Positions 37,748 to 47,473 of a stretch of 64,000 nucleotides of DNA are shown in pieces (positions within the stretch are counted from its first letter, which is position 1; every line of letters starts with the position of its first letter). The position numbers and the translations under genes were made by a program. Source of the DNA: Pedobacter sp. Hv1 (lineage in GTDB: Bacteria; Bacteroidota; Bacteroidia; Sphingobacteriales; Sphingobacteriaceae); the NCBI RefSeq assembly GCF_001412215.1, contig NZ_LLWP01000012.1, forward strand, positions 1-64,000. The letters are read 5' to 3'. The notes beneath the pieces were generated by a model. The model made no database searches and was not told the origin of the DNA. It saw only the letters and a program-made list of their open reading frames with translations.

Positions 37748-40700
37748 TCATAGTACACTTCTTGGTAAAAAATTACTTTTTGTCGTTGTAATGCTTTCCT
37801 GAACCTTTGGGGTTTCTTTCTGCTTTTCCGCTTGCTCCAAAGGTTCTTCTTTAGTTTCGGGCTTAATAGATAGCTGTATCTTTCGTTCTACGGCTGCCAG
37901 ATCCGTTTTAAGCTGGCTCAATCGACCTTCCTTAGTCCACATACCGTTTACCACTTCCTGAAGAATAGGCAAGTCTTTTTGTATCTCTGCAATTTTCTTT
38001 TGCTCCTGCTCAATATAGCCAGGCAATTTCTCCAGTGCGTTAAGGAAGTTCATAGCCGCCAGCTTTTCATCTTTAGCAATCAAACCATTGTTGTAGGTAT
38101 ATTTTATATTGCCTTCTCCCTGAACCAAGAAGCGGTTGGCTCGAATATCAACACCTTCTTTTTCTGATATTTCGGTTTTGACCAAGAGTGTAAAACCATA
38201 TAAGCTTCCCATTTCTTCATATTGACCTCCGGTGCGGGCTTTATCCGCAATCTGGTTAAGCTTTGCGCCAATTTGTTTTACATCTGCATTGGGAGGTAAG
38301 CCGTCCAATTGTACAGGATTTGCAATTGTACCGTCCGAACGTTTTTGTATGCGTTGCTGTAAGTTTCCCCAATCAAGGTTCATCCGGTTTAAACGTGATT
38401 GTGTACTATCCAGCAATTCCGTAAAATCTTGCAGTTTATATTTGGCACTGGATTTAGAACGGTTGAACGCTTGTTTTTCGCTTTCCAATCCTGCAATCTG
38501 TTTTTCTAACTTGGCTTTATCTAACAGATCTGTATTTCCTGATAAGATTGCTACGTATTCCGAAAAATTCATTCCCGACTTTTCGTCCATACTGCCTTCG
38601 TCAATCGTTCGTTTGCCGAGGTTGTTTTTTTTTAATTGGTCTATAAAAAGTTGCTTATTATACAGCAGGTTAAACTTATAGCTGTCCAGTGATTTTTCTA
38701 CGGCATAGATGACTACATCCACTTTGTTATCAGCAAAGAACTTGGCAATCTCATTACCTTTTCGGACAGCCCTGCCGTCACGTTGGGCAAGGTCGCTTGG
38801 TCGCCACGGCGTATCAAGGTGATGAACAGCAACGGCTCTTTTTTGTGCATTTACGCCTGTGCCCAACATACTTGTTGAACCGAACAGCACACGGATTTTT
38901 CCCTCGTTCATACCTTTGATAAGCTCCCTGCGTTGCTTATCATTTTTCGCTTCTTGTATAAAACGGACTTCATGTGTGGGTATGCCGTGGTCTTCCACAA
39001 GCTTGCGTTTAATTTCGGAGTACACATTCCATTCGCCTGGTTTATAGGTTCCCAAATCGGAAAAAACAAACTGTGTTCCTTTTTGTGCATTGTATTGGTT
39101 GTAATACTTGGCAATGTTTGCTGCACAGTGTGAAACTTTGCTATCGGGATGGTCATCATACCTACCGCTAACCATACGCATATCCAGCGACATCTTACGA
39201 GCATAATCTGTAGCGATGAGCATTTTTGCTTTTTCCTCACTTTGACTTAATGGAGGTCTGCCCAACAGTTCTGCATTTCCTGTTTTGGCAAAGTCCATCA
39301 ACTTTTGGATAAATACCGATTGGTCTGGCGTAGGCGGTATATTATATAAAACCTCGTTCTTATTTGGACGGTCAATACCTATATCTTTTGCCGTTCGGTA
39401 ATCCGTAATCTCCGAGTAGAACTGCGCCAGTTCCGGTACTTTGATAAAGTAACGGAACCGTTCTTTCGCCACAATATTATTGGCAACTGAGAATTCATAG
39501 TCGGTTGTTTTCCTTGCGTAGATAGCTGCCCACGCATCAAAAGAGTGAATACCTTGTTTTTCCATTGCTCGTGGTCGCAGGTATTTAAACAGCAGGTACA
39601 GTTCCGTTAATGAATTACTAATCGTTGTACCCGAAAGAAAGGTTGCTCCCATATCCGCATTGGTGCGCTCCTGAATGGTACGGATAGCAAAGAGCAAGTT
39701 CAATGCCTTTTGACTTCCGTCCACATTACCCAATCCAGCAACCCTTGTATGCCTTGTGTTAAACATTAGGTTTTTGAATTGGTGGCTTTCGTCCACAAAC
39801 AAATGGTCAATGCCCATCATCTTGAAATCCACCACATCATCTTTGCGGTTCTCAATATCATGTTGCAGGGTTTTGAGCTTTACTGCGAGGTTTTCTTTCC
39901 GTTTGATTACTCCGGCAAGCATTCCTCTGGTAACTTCTTTGCCTTGTGATTGCAGGGCATCGAGGTTACGTTCTACGCTGTCCAATTCTATTTCTAGTAT
40001 CTCTTTTTGAATTTCGGGCGATTGTGGTATCATTCCGAATTGGTCGTGTGTGAGGATTACGCAATCCCATTCGTTGTTTTTAATATCGCCGAAAATTCGC
40101 AAACGCTTTTGAGGCGTAAAATCTTCCTTACCAGGAAACAGGATTTTTGCGTGTGGATAGGCAGTGCGGTATGCTTCGGCAATTTCGTGAACATTACTTT
40201 TCAGCCCGATAATCACCGGCTTATGAGCTAATCCTAAACGCTTCATTTCTTGCGCCGCTGTACACATTACCAATGTTTTTCCTGCACCTACTTCGTGGTC
40301 GCAGATAGCACCATTGTTCAGCTTTATCATCCAAACGGTGTCCTTTTGGCTTGAATACAAATCTTCAATACCGAGTGCCTTACGGTCTAAGCCCGGAAAG
40401 TCCTGATGCGTTCCGTTATAGTTCGGTCGAACGAAACAGTTAAACGTATCATTGTATTGATCGGTCATCCTTGTTTTGAACTCATCGCTTTGTGCATGTA
40501 ACCATTCTGTAAATGCGGTACGGATTTCGTCAATCTTGGTATTCGCCATTTGTATGGCTTCCATATCCCGTACCTTGACCTCCTTATCATCAATAAAGAT
40601 TTTTTTAGTAATATCAGGAGTGGTATTTACGAATGCATGTTTGAGAAGAGCAATTCCGTCAAACGTTCGACTTTCGGCTTTAACAGCATATTTATCCCAT

Positions 40701-43171
40701 ATATGCACATTTTTTTGATCACATTTTATATTGAAATCATCACTGCTTTCAGCATAATGGATGCGTACATCTGTATCGAAAAGATGTGAAGCAAATCGGG
40801 CATAAATGCCTGTGGGTATCCAGCGTTCGCCGAGGTTAAAATCGAGTTCTTCAAATTCGATACGTCTTGGACGGGCTTCTTCCAAAATGGTAAGACTTGC
40901 TTTGGCATCGGTATCATCAGGATTATTTCCTATGTAGGTTCTTAAGTTTTGGGCTTTCTCAACTACGTTTCCTGCAATCCAGCGTTCGGATATTTCATAT
41001 TCCTTTTGTAGCGGATTGTAGTAAATACGACCATGTAAGGCTTCTTTCAACGCATCATCGGTCATACCGCTGATTTCAGACATATAGCTCAAATCCACGC
41101 TGCCGTATTTGTTTAATGAAGCAGCTAACGCTTCTTCGGGATTGTCCGTTGCAATGCTTACCGTAGAAAAACTAACAGGTCGGCTGAATATATCCGCTTT
41201 GTGTACCACGCCACCAACAACACGCTCCAAATAATGGATTTCCTTACCGGAACTGTCTGTTTTGATGAGTTTGATATTATCTGCACTGTTGAGGTTTCCG
41301 TACCTTTTGACAAAGGCATCGTAAAGGCAGTTAAGATTTTCCCTTTCTTCTTTGTATTCAGTTTGAAATTTTGCTTCTTTAGTATAAAGCTCTTGGTAAA
41401 CATCACGCACCCCGATATATGCTTCGGCTCTTGCTTTCTGTAAGGTCGGTAAAGCTAAAGGGTGGAATACAGCCTTACCGTCTTCCGTATCTACATCTTG
41501 CAGATGACCAACCCAACCTTTATCCACCACAAGACAATCGCTACGGTGGAACGATTGCAGTTCGCCGCTATACAGAGCGGGTTCGGGAACAACGTTAGTT
41601 ATGCTTGGCTTTTCAGCTTGTCCGTTTCCGTTGATACCCGAAAACAGGTCGCCGACAGCTTCCTGTTTTTTGCCATTGGCTGATGTATTTCCATTGATAG
41701 CTCTATTGGTAATAGGAGGTGTATCGGGCTGCTGTATTACACTACTACTGAACAGGTCGGGCTGGCGACCCATTGCACGGCGGTTTGTTTTAATGCTTTG
41801 CCTTTGGGATTGTGTCGTTCTTTTCGGCGGAGCAGCAACCATTACAGGCTCGTCAACACTTTCAAACAGGTCAAAAATGCTTAGTTGCTTTAATTCCTTC
41901 GGGCTTTCCCGATGAATTACAGATGTGGGTATTGGTTGTGATTTTTGATGAATGGTTACAGGTTCGATAATCGGCGGAGGTGTAACGTTTGGTGTTGGTA
42001 TATCAGGCTCATTATTTCGTTCGCCTCTGTATAAATTCAAATTCAAGTGCTTGCCAAAATCTTTGGAAAGCACTTGTTTGAGATCATTGGCAATTCCCTC
42101 AACGCCGCCTTTATGTATATAGATTAAGGCGGGTTGTCCATAAAGGTCGGTATCTAATTTCCGGTCGGTATACACAATCCTTGTGCTGTCCTGAAAGAAA
42201 GCATTGCCAGGTGTATTGTATTCCGTTTGTTTGCTTTGACAAAATAGTTTTTCGACTTCGGTAAGGTTTTGTTTAGCCGTATTCTTTTGCAGGATAATCA
42301 AGTCGCTTCCGACCTCTGTACCTGCATATTTCGTAAACAGGTTGTTGGGCAATCGGACAACCGATACTAAATTGTTGTTCTCCATTAATGCCCTGCGTAT
42401 CGGCTCATTCTTTGGGCTGTTTAAAACGCCTTGCGAGGTAATAAAAACCTGTAAACCACCCTCACGGAGCATATCATTTCCTTTCAAAAAAAAATAGTTA
42501 TGAATGCTTCGGGAAGCCTGCACTTTTGCACTGTCCTTGCTTCGGGAATAGGAAAGGTCAAATACAGAAGTATCGCCAAACGGTATATTGCTGGCGATTA
42601 CATCATAGCTATTTTGTTCCTTTTCGGCAATTTCTTCAAAACCGCCTACACGAATGTTGCTTTCGGGATAAAGCTGTTTTAAAATCTTGCCTGTCAACAA
42701 ATCCTTTTCAAAAGCCGTAATACTGGCTTTTTGATTTTCTGAAAAAGACTGTATAAATGATCCAATACCTGCCGATGGTTCGAGGAATTTATCAATGTAC
42801 AGACCATTATTCCGCAAAGCGGATGAAATGGCATCTATAACCTTTGGCGGTGTATAAAAAGCCGTCAGTACGGAACTTTTCATACTGTCCACATACCTGC
42901 GGTATTGTTTTTCGTCTTCTGAATTTTCTTTGAGTAATTGATGAAGTTCCTGTGTGAATGGAAAAAGGTCGTGTTCTGTTTTTCTCCAATGATTGATGTC
43001 TATTTCGTTTTCTACGGGGTTCAGCACGAACTTAAGACCGCCAAATCCGCTGTATTGCATCATTAGCAGTCTTTCACCTACGGTGGCTTTTCGGTTCTCC
43101 TTTTCTAGTTTAAAAGCAATTCGCAGGGCATCAATGTTCTGTTGGAGATGTTGCTTTTTACTGAAGCCCAT
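37748..43171 (-). CDS. Giant N6-methylase/SNF2-type helicase (DarB-like ICE protein)
   Basis: 1807 aa. N-terminal methyltransferase domain with EPSAGIGSFI (SAM motif) and SNIPFGD (motif IV, near residue 194). A variable Pro/Gln-rich middle precedes a helicase domain with Walker A EVGAGKT (near 960) and DESHQF, then the C-terminal helicase part (LDTPWRPSDLAQRDGRAVRK) and a coiled coil. Such fused proteins occur in most Bacteroidota ICEs and resemble phage P1 DarB, so protection of transferred DNA from restriction is plausible but unproven. The ATG at 43171 is used; a TTG three codons earlier is possible. Overlaps DUF1896 by 14 nt. Confidence 0.88.
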   Translation of the reverse strand: MGFSKKQHLQQNIDALRIAFKLEKENRKATVGERLLMMQYSGFGGLKFVLNPVENEIDINHWRKTEHDLFPFTQELHQLLKENSEDEKQYRRYVDSMKSSVLTAFYTPPKVIDAISSALRNNGLYIDKFLEPSAGIGSFIQSFSENQKASITAFEKDLLTGKILKQLYPESNIRVGGFEEIAEKEQNSYDVIASNIPFGDTSVFDLSYSRSKDSAKVQASRSIHNYFFLKGNDMLREGGLQVFITSQGVLNSPKNEPIRRALMENNNLVSVVRLPNNLFTKYAGTEVGSDLIILQKNTAKQNLTEVEKLFCQSKQTEYNTPGNAFFQDSTRIVYTDRKLDTDLYGQPALIYIHKGGVEGIANDLKQVLSKDFGKHLNLNLYRGERNNEPDIPTPNVTPPPIIEPVTIHQKSQPIPTSVIHRESPKELKQLSIFDLFESVDEPVMVAAPPKRTTQSQRQSIKTNRRAMGRQPDLFSSSVIQQPDTPPITNRAINGNTSANGKKQEAVGDLFSGINGNGQAEKPSITNVVPEPALYSGELQSFHRSDCLVVDKGWVGHLQDVDTEDGKAVFHPLALPTLQKARAEAYIGVRDVYQELYTKEAKFQTEYKEERENLNCLYDAFVKRYGNLNSADNIKLIKTDSSGKEIHYLERVVGGVVHKADIFSRPVSFSTVSIATDNPEEALAASLNKYGSVDLSYMSEISGMTDDALKEALHGRIYYNPLQKEYEISERWIAGNVVEKAQNLRTYIGNNPDDTDAKASLTILEEARPRRIEFEELDFNLGERWIPTGIYARFASHLFDTDVRIHYAESSDDFNIKCDQKNVHIWDKYAVKAESRTFDGIALLKHAFVNTTPDITKKIFIDDKEVKVRDMEAIQMANTKIDEIRTAFTEWLHAQSDEFKTRMTDQYNDTFNCFVRPNYNGTHQDFPGLDRKALGIEDLYSSQKDTVWMIKLNNGAICDHEVGAGKTLVMCTAAQEMKRLGLAHKPVIIGLKSNVHEIAEAYRTAYPHAKILFPGKEDFTPQKRLRIFGDIKNNEWDCVILTHDQFGMIPQSPEIQKEILEIELDSVERNLDALQSQGKEVTRGMLAGVIKRKENLAVKLKTLQHDIENRKDDVVDFKMMGIDHLFVDESHQFKNLMFNTRHTRVAGLGNVDGSQKALNLLFAIRTIQERTNADMGATFLSGTTISNSLTELYLLFKYLRPRAMEKQGIHSFDAWAAIYARKTTDYEFSVANNIVAKERFRYFIKVPELAQFYSEITDYRTAKDIGIDRPNKNEVLYNIPPTPDQSVFIQKLMDFAKTGNAELLGRPPLSQSEEKAKMLIATDYARKMSLDMRMVSGRYDDHPDSKVSHCAANIAKYYNQYNAQKGTQFVFSDLGTYKPGEWNVYSEIKRKLVEDHGIPTHEVRFIQEAKNDKQRRELIKGMNEGKIRVLFGSTSMLGTGVNAQKRAVAVHHLDTPWRPSDLAQRDGRAVRKGNEIAKFFADNKVDVVIYAVEKSLDSYKFNLLYNKQLFIDQLKKNNLGKRTIDEGSMDEKSGMNFSEYVAILSGNTDLLDKAKLEKQIAGLESEKQAFNRSKSSAKYKLQDFTELLDSTQSRLNRMNLDWGNLQQRIQKRSDGTIANPVQLDGLPPNADVKQIGAKLNQIADKARTGGQYEEMGSLYGFTLLVKTEISEKEGVDIRANRFLVQGEGNIKYTYNNGLIAKDEKLAAMNFLNALEKLPGYIEQEQKKIAEIQKDLPILQEVVNGMWTKEGRLSQLKTDLAAVERKIQLSIKPETKEEPLEQAEKQKETPKVQESITTTKSNFLPRSVL

Positions 43172-43595
43172 TCTCCTCAATCCATATTGCGACGGTTCCG
43201 GTTATTTCGGTATAGAGTACGTCAAACTCATAACCGTATGCAAAATCATCGGTTAGTTGGTACTTGGTGAAAACGGGTTCACAAATAGGAAACATTTTCA
43301 GGGCGAACGGTCGCAGTTCTTCATCTACCATGATGGTGTCGAACTCATTACAAACCACTTTAAATACAGTATCAAACTTCGAGAAGTGCAAGCCCTCAAA
43401 AAGTATGTAATTGGCTATTTCATTACATTGTTCAATGGAGTTTCCTGATTGAAAAGTACCTTCGTAAGCATTGGCAGCCCACGAGGAACGCTGGTCTATA
43501 AATTTTGTATCAAAAGCTTTTTCAGGAAAGCTTGTATTGAGTAACTCCTGTAGTCGTAACTTAAAATACGAAAGGTCTTTTTGCTGTGTATCCAT
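43158..43595 (-). CDS. DUF1896 ICE protein
   Basis: 145 aa, acidic, no membrane segment. Matches the DUF1896 family that regularly precedes the methylase-helicase gene in Bacteroidota ICEs (YFKLRLQELLNTSFPE; ANAYEGTFQSGNSIEQCNEI). Function unknown. First gene of its operon, with copy C of the shared element 68 nt upstream. Confidence 0.82.
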   Translation of the reverse strand: MDTQQKDLSYFKLRLQELLNTSFPEKAFDTKFIDQRSSWAANAYEGTFQSGNSIEQCNEIANYILFEGLHFSKFDTVFKVVCNEFDTIMVDEELRPFALKMFPICEPVFTKYQLTDDFAYGYEFDVLYTEITGTVAIWIEENGLQ

Positions 43596-43627
43596 ACTAT
43601 ATTTCGTTTATGATTTTACTTAAAATC

Positions 43628-43700
43628 CAAAATTAGAGAAGGAAGGAAAGACGTTTGTAGAAGTGGCAGGGTTTGGCTTTGAGAGGCGTAATTTGGCGTG
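43628..43700 (-). promoter_or_regulatory. Shared ICE repeat element, copy C, with -7 box
   Basis: On the minus strand 43663-43700 reads CGCCAAATTACGCCTCT, then GCCAAACCCTGCC. TAATTTTG (minus strand of 43628-43635) lies 40 nt nearer the gene and is an exact TAnnTTTG box. Likely control region of DUF1896-methylase. The mcrBC promoter diverges from here. Confidence 0.65.
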
Positions 43701-43730
43701 GAACAAGTTAATAGCGACGGGTTTAATTTG

Positions 43731-43738
43731 TATTTTTG
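43731..43738 (+). promoter_or_regulatory. -7 box of the mcrBC operon
   Basis: TATTTTTG matches TAnnTTTG. No clear -33 element. A start near 43745 would give a leader of about 100 nt before mcrB. Confidence 0.45.
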
Positions 43739-43845
43739 CGGAAATAAATTTGTAGTGGATGTTATAGAAAATGCGTATTCTCCTAATAAAGAGAGTTAGA
43801 AACAATAATAGAACCAACAACACGACCAACAGAAATTAAATCCGA

Positions 43846-45957
43846 ATGAAGAGAAAGTATTGGGTATTATCCCCAAATGTTATGAATGGCTCAGATGAAA
43901 TAGACTGGAAAAACTCTATACAAAATTTAAACCGAGCATTTATAGGATACGATGACACTCATCGCTTTGGACAAATGTTCAAAAATGAAATTCGTATTGG
44001 CGATGTCATACTTATTGCGCAAGGACAGAATTCAAATAAAAAATTATTCTTGTGCGGCTTTGTGGATTCAGAAACAAAATATGAATATGTGGATGGAACT
44101 CCTGACACCGCACAAAACCGAAAATTAAAATTTACAATTCCGAAAGAACGTCTTGACGAATTAGGACTTGATTTCAATGACAGCACTTGGGGTGAATCAA
44201 AACAACCTGCAACACTTTATCATTTAAAACCTCATGAAGTTGAAGCAGACAATAGAATTGTAAAACTATTAACTGCGGAATTGGATAAACAAATTATCAA
44301 ACAACTTATGGACAACATAAAATTATCAGACGAGAGACAAACTCAAATCAAAGCACTTTGGAGCAGATTTAAAAACGAAATCAAAGAGGAAGATAAGAAA
44401 TTCAATAATCAAGAGATTGATAACTTAATTGTTCAATGGAATCAATACAAGGATAAAATTACAAATGATACATTGAGTCTAGACGATTATACTAATACAT
44501 TAGGCAGTCCCACAGCAACCATGCCAGGAGGTTATTTATGTAATTTCTTAGAGCGGACAACTCGAATTGTTCTAGGCTCTTCCAAACCTGGCAATGCAGA
44601 AAATTTCGAGGTAAAACTTAATAATGACAATCAAACGTATTTTATCAAAAGTCAAAAAAAGCAGAATGCCTCTCGACAAGAAGCAGAAACTTACTTTAAC
44701 GACCACATCAAGAATTTATTAAGAAGCATTGTTTTGACACCTGATCCATTAGAAAAAATACGTTTGGCAGAAGAAACAGGTTATAGTGCTAAACAGATTT
44801 TGATGAAATTGGCTGTATTGGACAATTTATCGGACTTCCTATACATATACTCTACACAATGGTTGGACGAATTATGCAACGAATTTATTGATAGTGATGC
44901 CGAAGGAGTTTTTACCAAAAATCATCATGTTTGTATTATAGCTAAAAAACTATTAGATGTAAACGAACAAGACAAAGGAGAACTTATTTTGCTTTCTCGC
45001 TTCTTGTGGCGTTATGGAAACTCAAAAGCTATTGCGGACTCAAACAATCCAAACGTTATAATGTATGGACCACCAGGAACTGGTAAAACATATTCAGTAG
45101 TCAATAGTTTGGATTTTGTTTGTCAAGGTGATAGTTCACGATACGAAGTATTACAATTTCACCCGTCATTTACTTACGAAGATTTTATTGAAGGTATAAA
45201 ACCTAAAGGAGTTTCAAAAGATGGCAACATTCGTTTTGAATTAATAAATGGAGTTTTTAAAAACTTTTGTATCAAAGCAAAAAACACACCCGGAAAAGCT
45301 TTTTATTTTGTAGTGGACGAAATCAACAGAGCCAATCTTTCAGCTGTCTTCGGGGAGACCTTATCACTTTTGGAAAAGGATTACCGACACAATAACAAAA
45401 GCAACAAGAATTTACTTAGAACCCAATACTCAACTCTTATTGAAGCCTTGATTAAAGAGGACAAAGAAAAATATAAACATTTAGCTTATTTCATTGACAA
45501 CAATGAAGTAAAATTTGGTGTCCCTGAAAATGTGTTTTTCATCGGAATGATGAATGATGTTGACAAAAGCATTGATGCTTTTGACTTAGCACTTCGCAGA
45601 AGATTTAAGTGGATAAGAAAAGATTGCGATTACGAAGTAATTGAAGAAGAAGCACGTTTTAGAGGCAAAGAGGAATTTAGCAATATTGGTCAGTATGTAA
45701 AATCTTGTGAAAAGTTGAACAATTATATTTCTAATGAATTGGGATTGGGTAAATCTTATGAATTTGGTCATTCATTTTTCATGAAGATTAGTGATATTTC
45801 TAAACGCAAAGAAATTACACCAAATAATGTAGAAGTTTTATTCAACTTGTATCTACGTCCTACATTGAAAGAATATTTAAGAGCTGTATTTGCAGAAAGT
45901 GAATTAGACAACAAGTTAGATGAAGCTTTGAATAGATTTAAAGAAACATTGAAATAA
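43846..45957 (+). CDS. mcrB: McrB-like AAA+ subunit of a type IV restriction system
   Basis: 703 aa. The N-terminal domain (about 1-130; KYWVLSPNVMNGSDEIDW) looks like an EVE/PUA-type modified-base reader. A helical linker is followed by the AAA+ motor with Walker A GPPGTGKT at 408-415, Walker B VVDEINRAN at D491 and the McrB-specific GMMNDVDKSIDAFDLALRRR. GTP-driven partner of McrC, cutting DNA with modified bases. Two nt before mcrC. Confidence 0.92.
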   Translation: MKRKYWVLSPNVMNGSDEIDWKNSIQNLNRAFIGYDDTHRFGQMFKNEIRIGDVILIAQGQNSNKKLFLCGFVDSETKYEYVDGTPDTAQNRKLKFTIPKERLDELGLDFNDSTWGESKQPATLYHLKPHEVEADNRIVKLLTAELDKQIIKQLMDNIKLSDERQTQIKALWSRFKNEIKEEDKKFNNQEIDNLIVQWNQYKDKITNDTLSLDDYTNTLGSPTATMPGGYLCNFLERTTRIVLGSSKPGNAENFEVKLNNDNQTYFIKSQKKQNASRQEAETYFNDHIKNLLRSIVLTPDPLEKIRLAEETGYSAKQILMKLAVLDNLSDFLYIYSTQWLDELCNEFIDSDAEGVFTKNHHVCIIAKKLLDVNEQDKGELILLSRFLWRYGNSKAIADSNNPNVIMYGPPGTGKTYSVVNSLDFVCQGDSSRYEVLQFHPSFTYEDFIEGIKPKGVSKDGNIRFELINGVFKNFCIKAKNTPGKAFYFVVDEINRANLSAVFGETLSLLEKDYRHNNKSNKNLLRTQYSTLIEALIKEDKEKYKHLAYFIDNNEVKFGVPENVFFIGMMNDVDKSIDAFDLALRRRFKWIRKDCDYEVIEEEARFRGKEEFSNIGQYVKSCEKLNNYISNELGLGKSYEFGHSFFMKISDISKRKEITPNNVEVLFNLYLRPTLKEYLRAVFAESELDNKLDEALNRFKETLK

Positions 45958-45959
45958 AA

Positions 45960-47375
45960 ATGAAAATAAGCGTACCTGTTAATCATAATTTTCACGAAGA
46001 AGCACCTATCCGAGAAGCGGATTTAGGGAATGTTTTCAATGTAAATAAGTCAGGCGTTAAACACTTGCGACAAATAATATTTTCTTCTGTTTATGAACTA
46101 AAACTTGGAGCAGAACAGCTAAAACAAGTAAAAGTATTTAATTTTAAACGCAATCGGTTTTTTGAACAAGATGAAGAACGTCTTATTCTAAGATTATATT
46201 CCAAAGAAAAAGCGGAACAAGAGAAAGAGTATATTATTCAAACTGGCTTATACGCTGGTGTTCTTTTTCACAAGGGGTGTAAAATCAATATTACAACAAA
46301 GTATGGCGACACTTTTCTTAAACGTATGCTCAACTTCGTAAATGACATTTACGTGGACAATGAGCAAATAAAAGCCAAGAAAGACGAAACAGAAAATCAG
46401 TTCTTATTTATCATTGCTCATTTATTTATTCAATCATTAGAAAAAGCAGTTGTTTTAGGTTTGCCACAACAGTACCAAAAAAACCAAGAAAGAAGCCATA
46501 AAGTAAGAGGTAGTATAGATTTTAACGATTACTTAAAAAGAGATATTCCGTTTCAAGGAAAACTAACTACAACTTTCAGAGAACGAATGTATGTTCAAGA
46601 AATTATAGATGTTTTATACTTAGCATTGAGAAAGTTAGAAAGTGTTTTTGGAAAAGAAATTCATAGTCGCTTACTTGGATTAAGCCAGTTATTAAAGCAA
46701 CAATACTCAGGTCGTTTTGCAAACTACGAAACAATACAAAAAGCCAAAACACACCAAACGATAAACAATCCAATGTATCGCGGTTTTAAAAAAGTTTTGG
46801 AATATGCCGAAATAATTTTGCTGAATAACGATTTAATACCTAACAATGAAAAGCAAGATTTAGCGACAACAGGCTACCTATTTGACATTGCAGAATTGTA
46901 TGAACTATATCTTGAAAAACTTTTAAGTAGAAATTTTCCCGAATGGTTTGTAAATGGACAAGTAGAAATTCCAATTTATCAAAATCAGTTCTATCGCAGG
47001 TCGATGTTTCCCGATATAATAATGAAGCATAAAACAAGCGGTAAAATTATTGCTCTTGATGCTAAATTCAAAAGAATGGAATTGCAGAACAAAGACATTG
47101 ATAGAACCGACTTACATCAAATACATTCCTATTCTGGTTACTATCAAAGCAACCTAATTGCAAGCGGTTTGATTTATCCATTATCAAAGAAAATAGACTC
47201 TGAATATTTTCACATTGAAACTTTATATGGTGATGATAATCATGACGTTCGTTTTGTAATTGACGGAGTTTTTGTTTTTGAAAATCAAACTATGGAAGAA
47301 TTAATTGAGAACGAAAATGAATTCATAAACCGAATTTCACATTTGGCGAACAGACATAAAAACCATAGTCTATAA
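45960..47375 (+). CDS. mcrC: McrC-like nuclease subunit
   Basis: 471 aa. Helical/beta N-terminal part and a C-terminal PD-(D/E)XK nuclease: PD at D352, then LDAKFK with D367 and K369. Forms the cutting subunit with McrB. The operon is on the plus strand between minus-strand backbone genes, so it is an insertion in the ICE. Confidence 0.92.
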   Translation: MKISVPVNHNFHEEAPIREADLGNVFNVNKSGVKHLRQIIFSSVYELKLGAEQLKQVKVFNFKRNRFFEQDEERLILRLYSKEKAEQEKEYIIQTGLYAGVLFHKGCKINITTKYGDTFLKRMLNFVNDIYVDNEQIKAKKDETENQFLFIIAHLFIQSLEKAVVLGLPQQYQKNQERSHKVRGSIDFNDYLKRDIPFQGKLTTTFRERMYVQEIIDVLYLALRKLESVFGKEIHSRLLGLSQLLKQQYSGRFANYETIQKAKTHQTINNPMYRGFKKVLEYAEIILLNNDLIPNNEKQDLATTGYLFDIAELYELYLEKLLSRNFPEWFVNGQVEIPIYQNQFYRRSMFPDIIMKHKTSGKIIALDAKFKRMELQNKDIDRTDLHQIHSYSGYYQSNLIASGLIYPLSKKIDSEYFHIETLYGDDNHDVRFVIDGVFVFENQTMEELIENENEFINRISHLANRHKNHSL

Positions 47376-47453
47376 CATATAGGAAGTTGGTAAAATAAAG
47401 ATGAAAAAACATTAAAACTGTTTTCTTTTCTTTTGTAATAACTTTTATCAAAA

Positions 47454-47472
47454 CCCTCCTTATTTTGGAGGG
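47454..47472. terminator. Hairpin between convergent mcrC and ORF6N gene
   Basis: CCCTCC (47454-47459) pairs with GGAGGG (47467-47472). Modest T-rich flanks on both sides suggest a bidirectional terminator. Confidence 0.6.
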
Positions 47473-47473
47473 C

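Noticed and set aside
43172..43180. TTG start for the methylase-helicase.
   Set aside because: An ATG follows three codons later with the conserved MGFSKKQ beginning; the TTG adds nothing family-typical.
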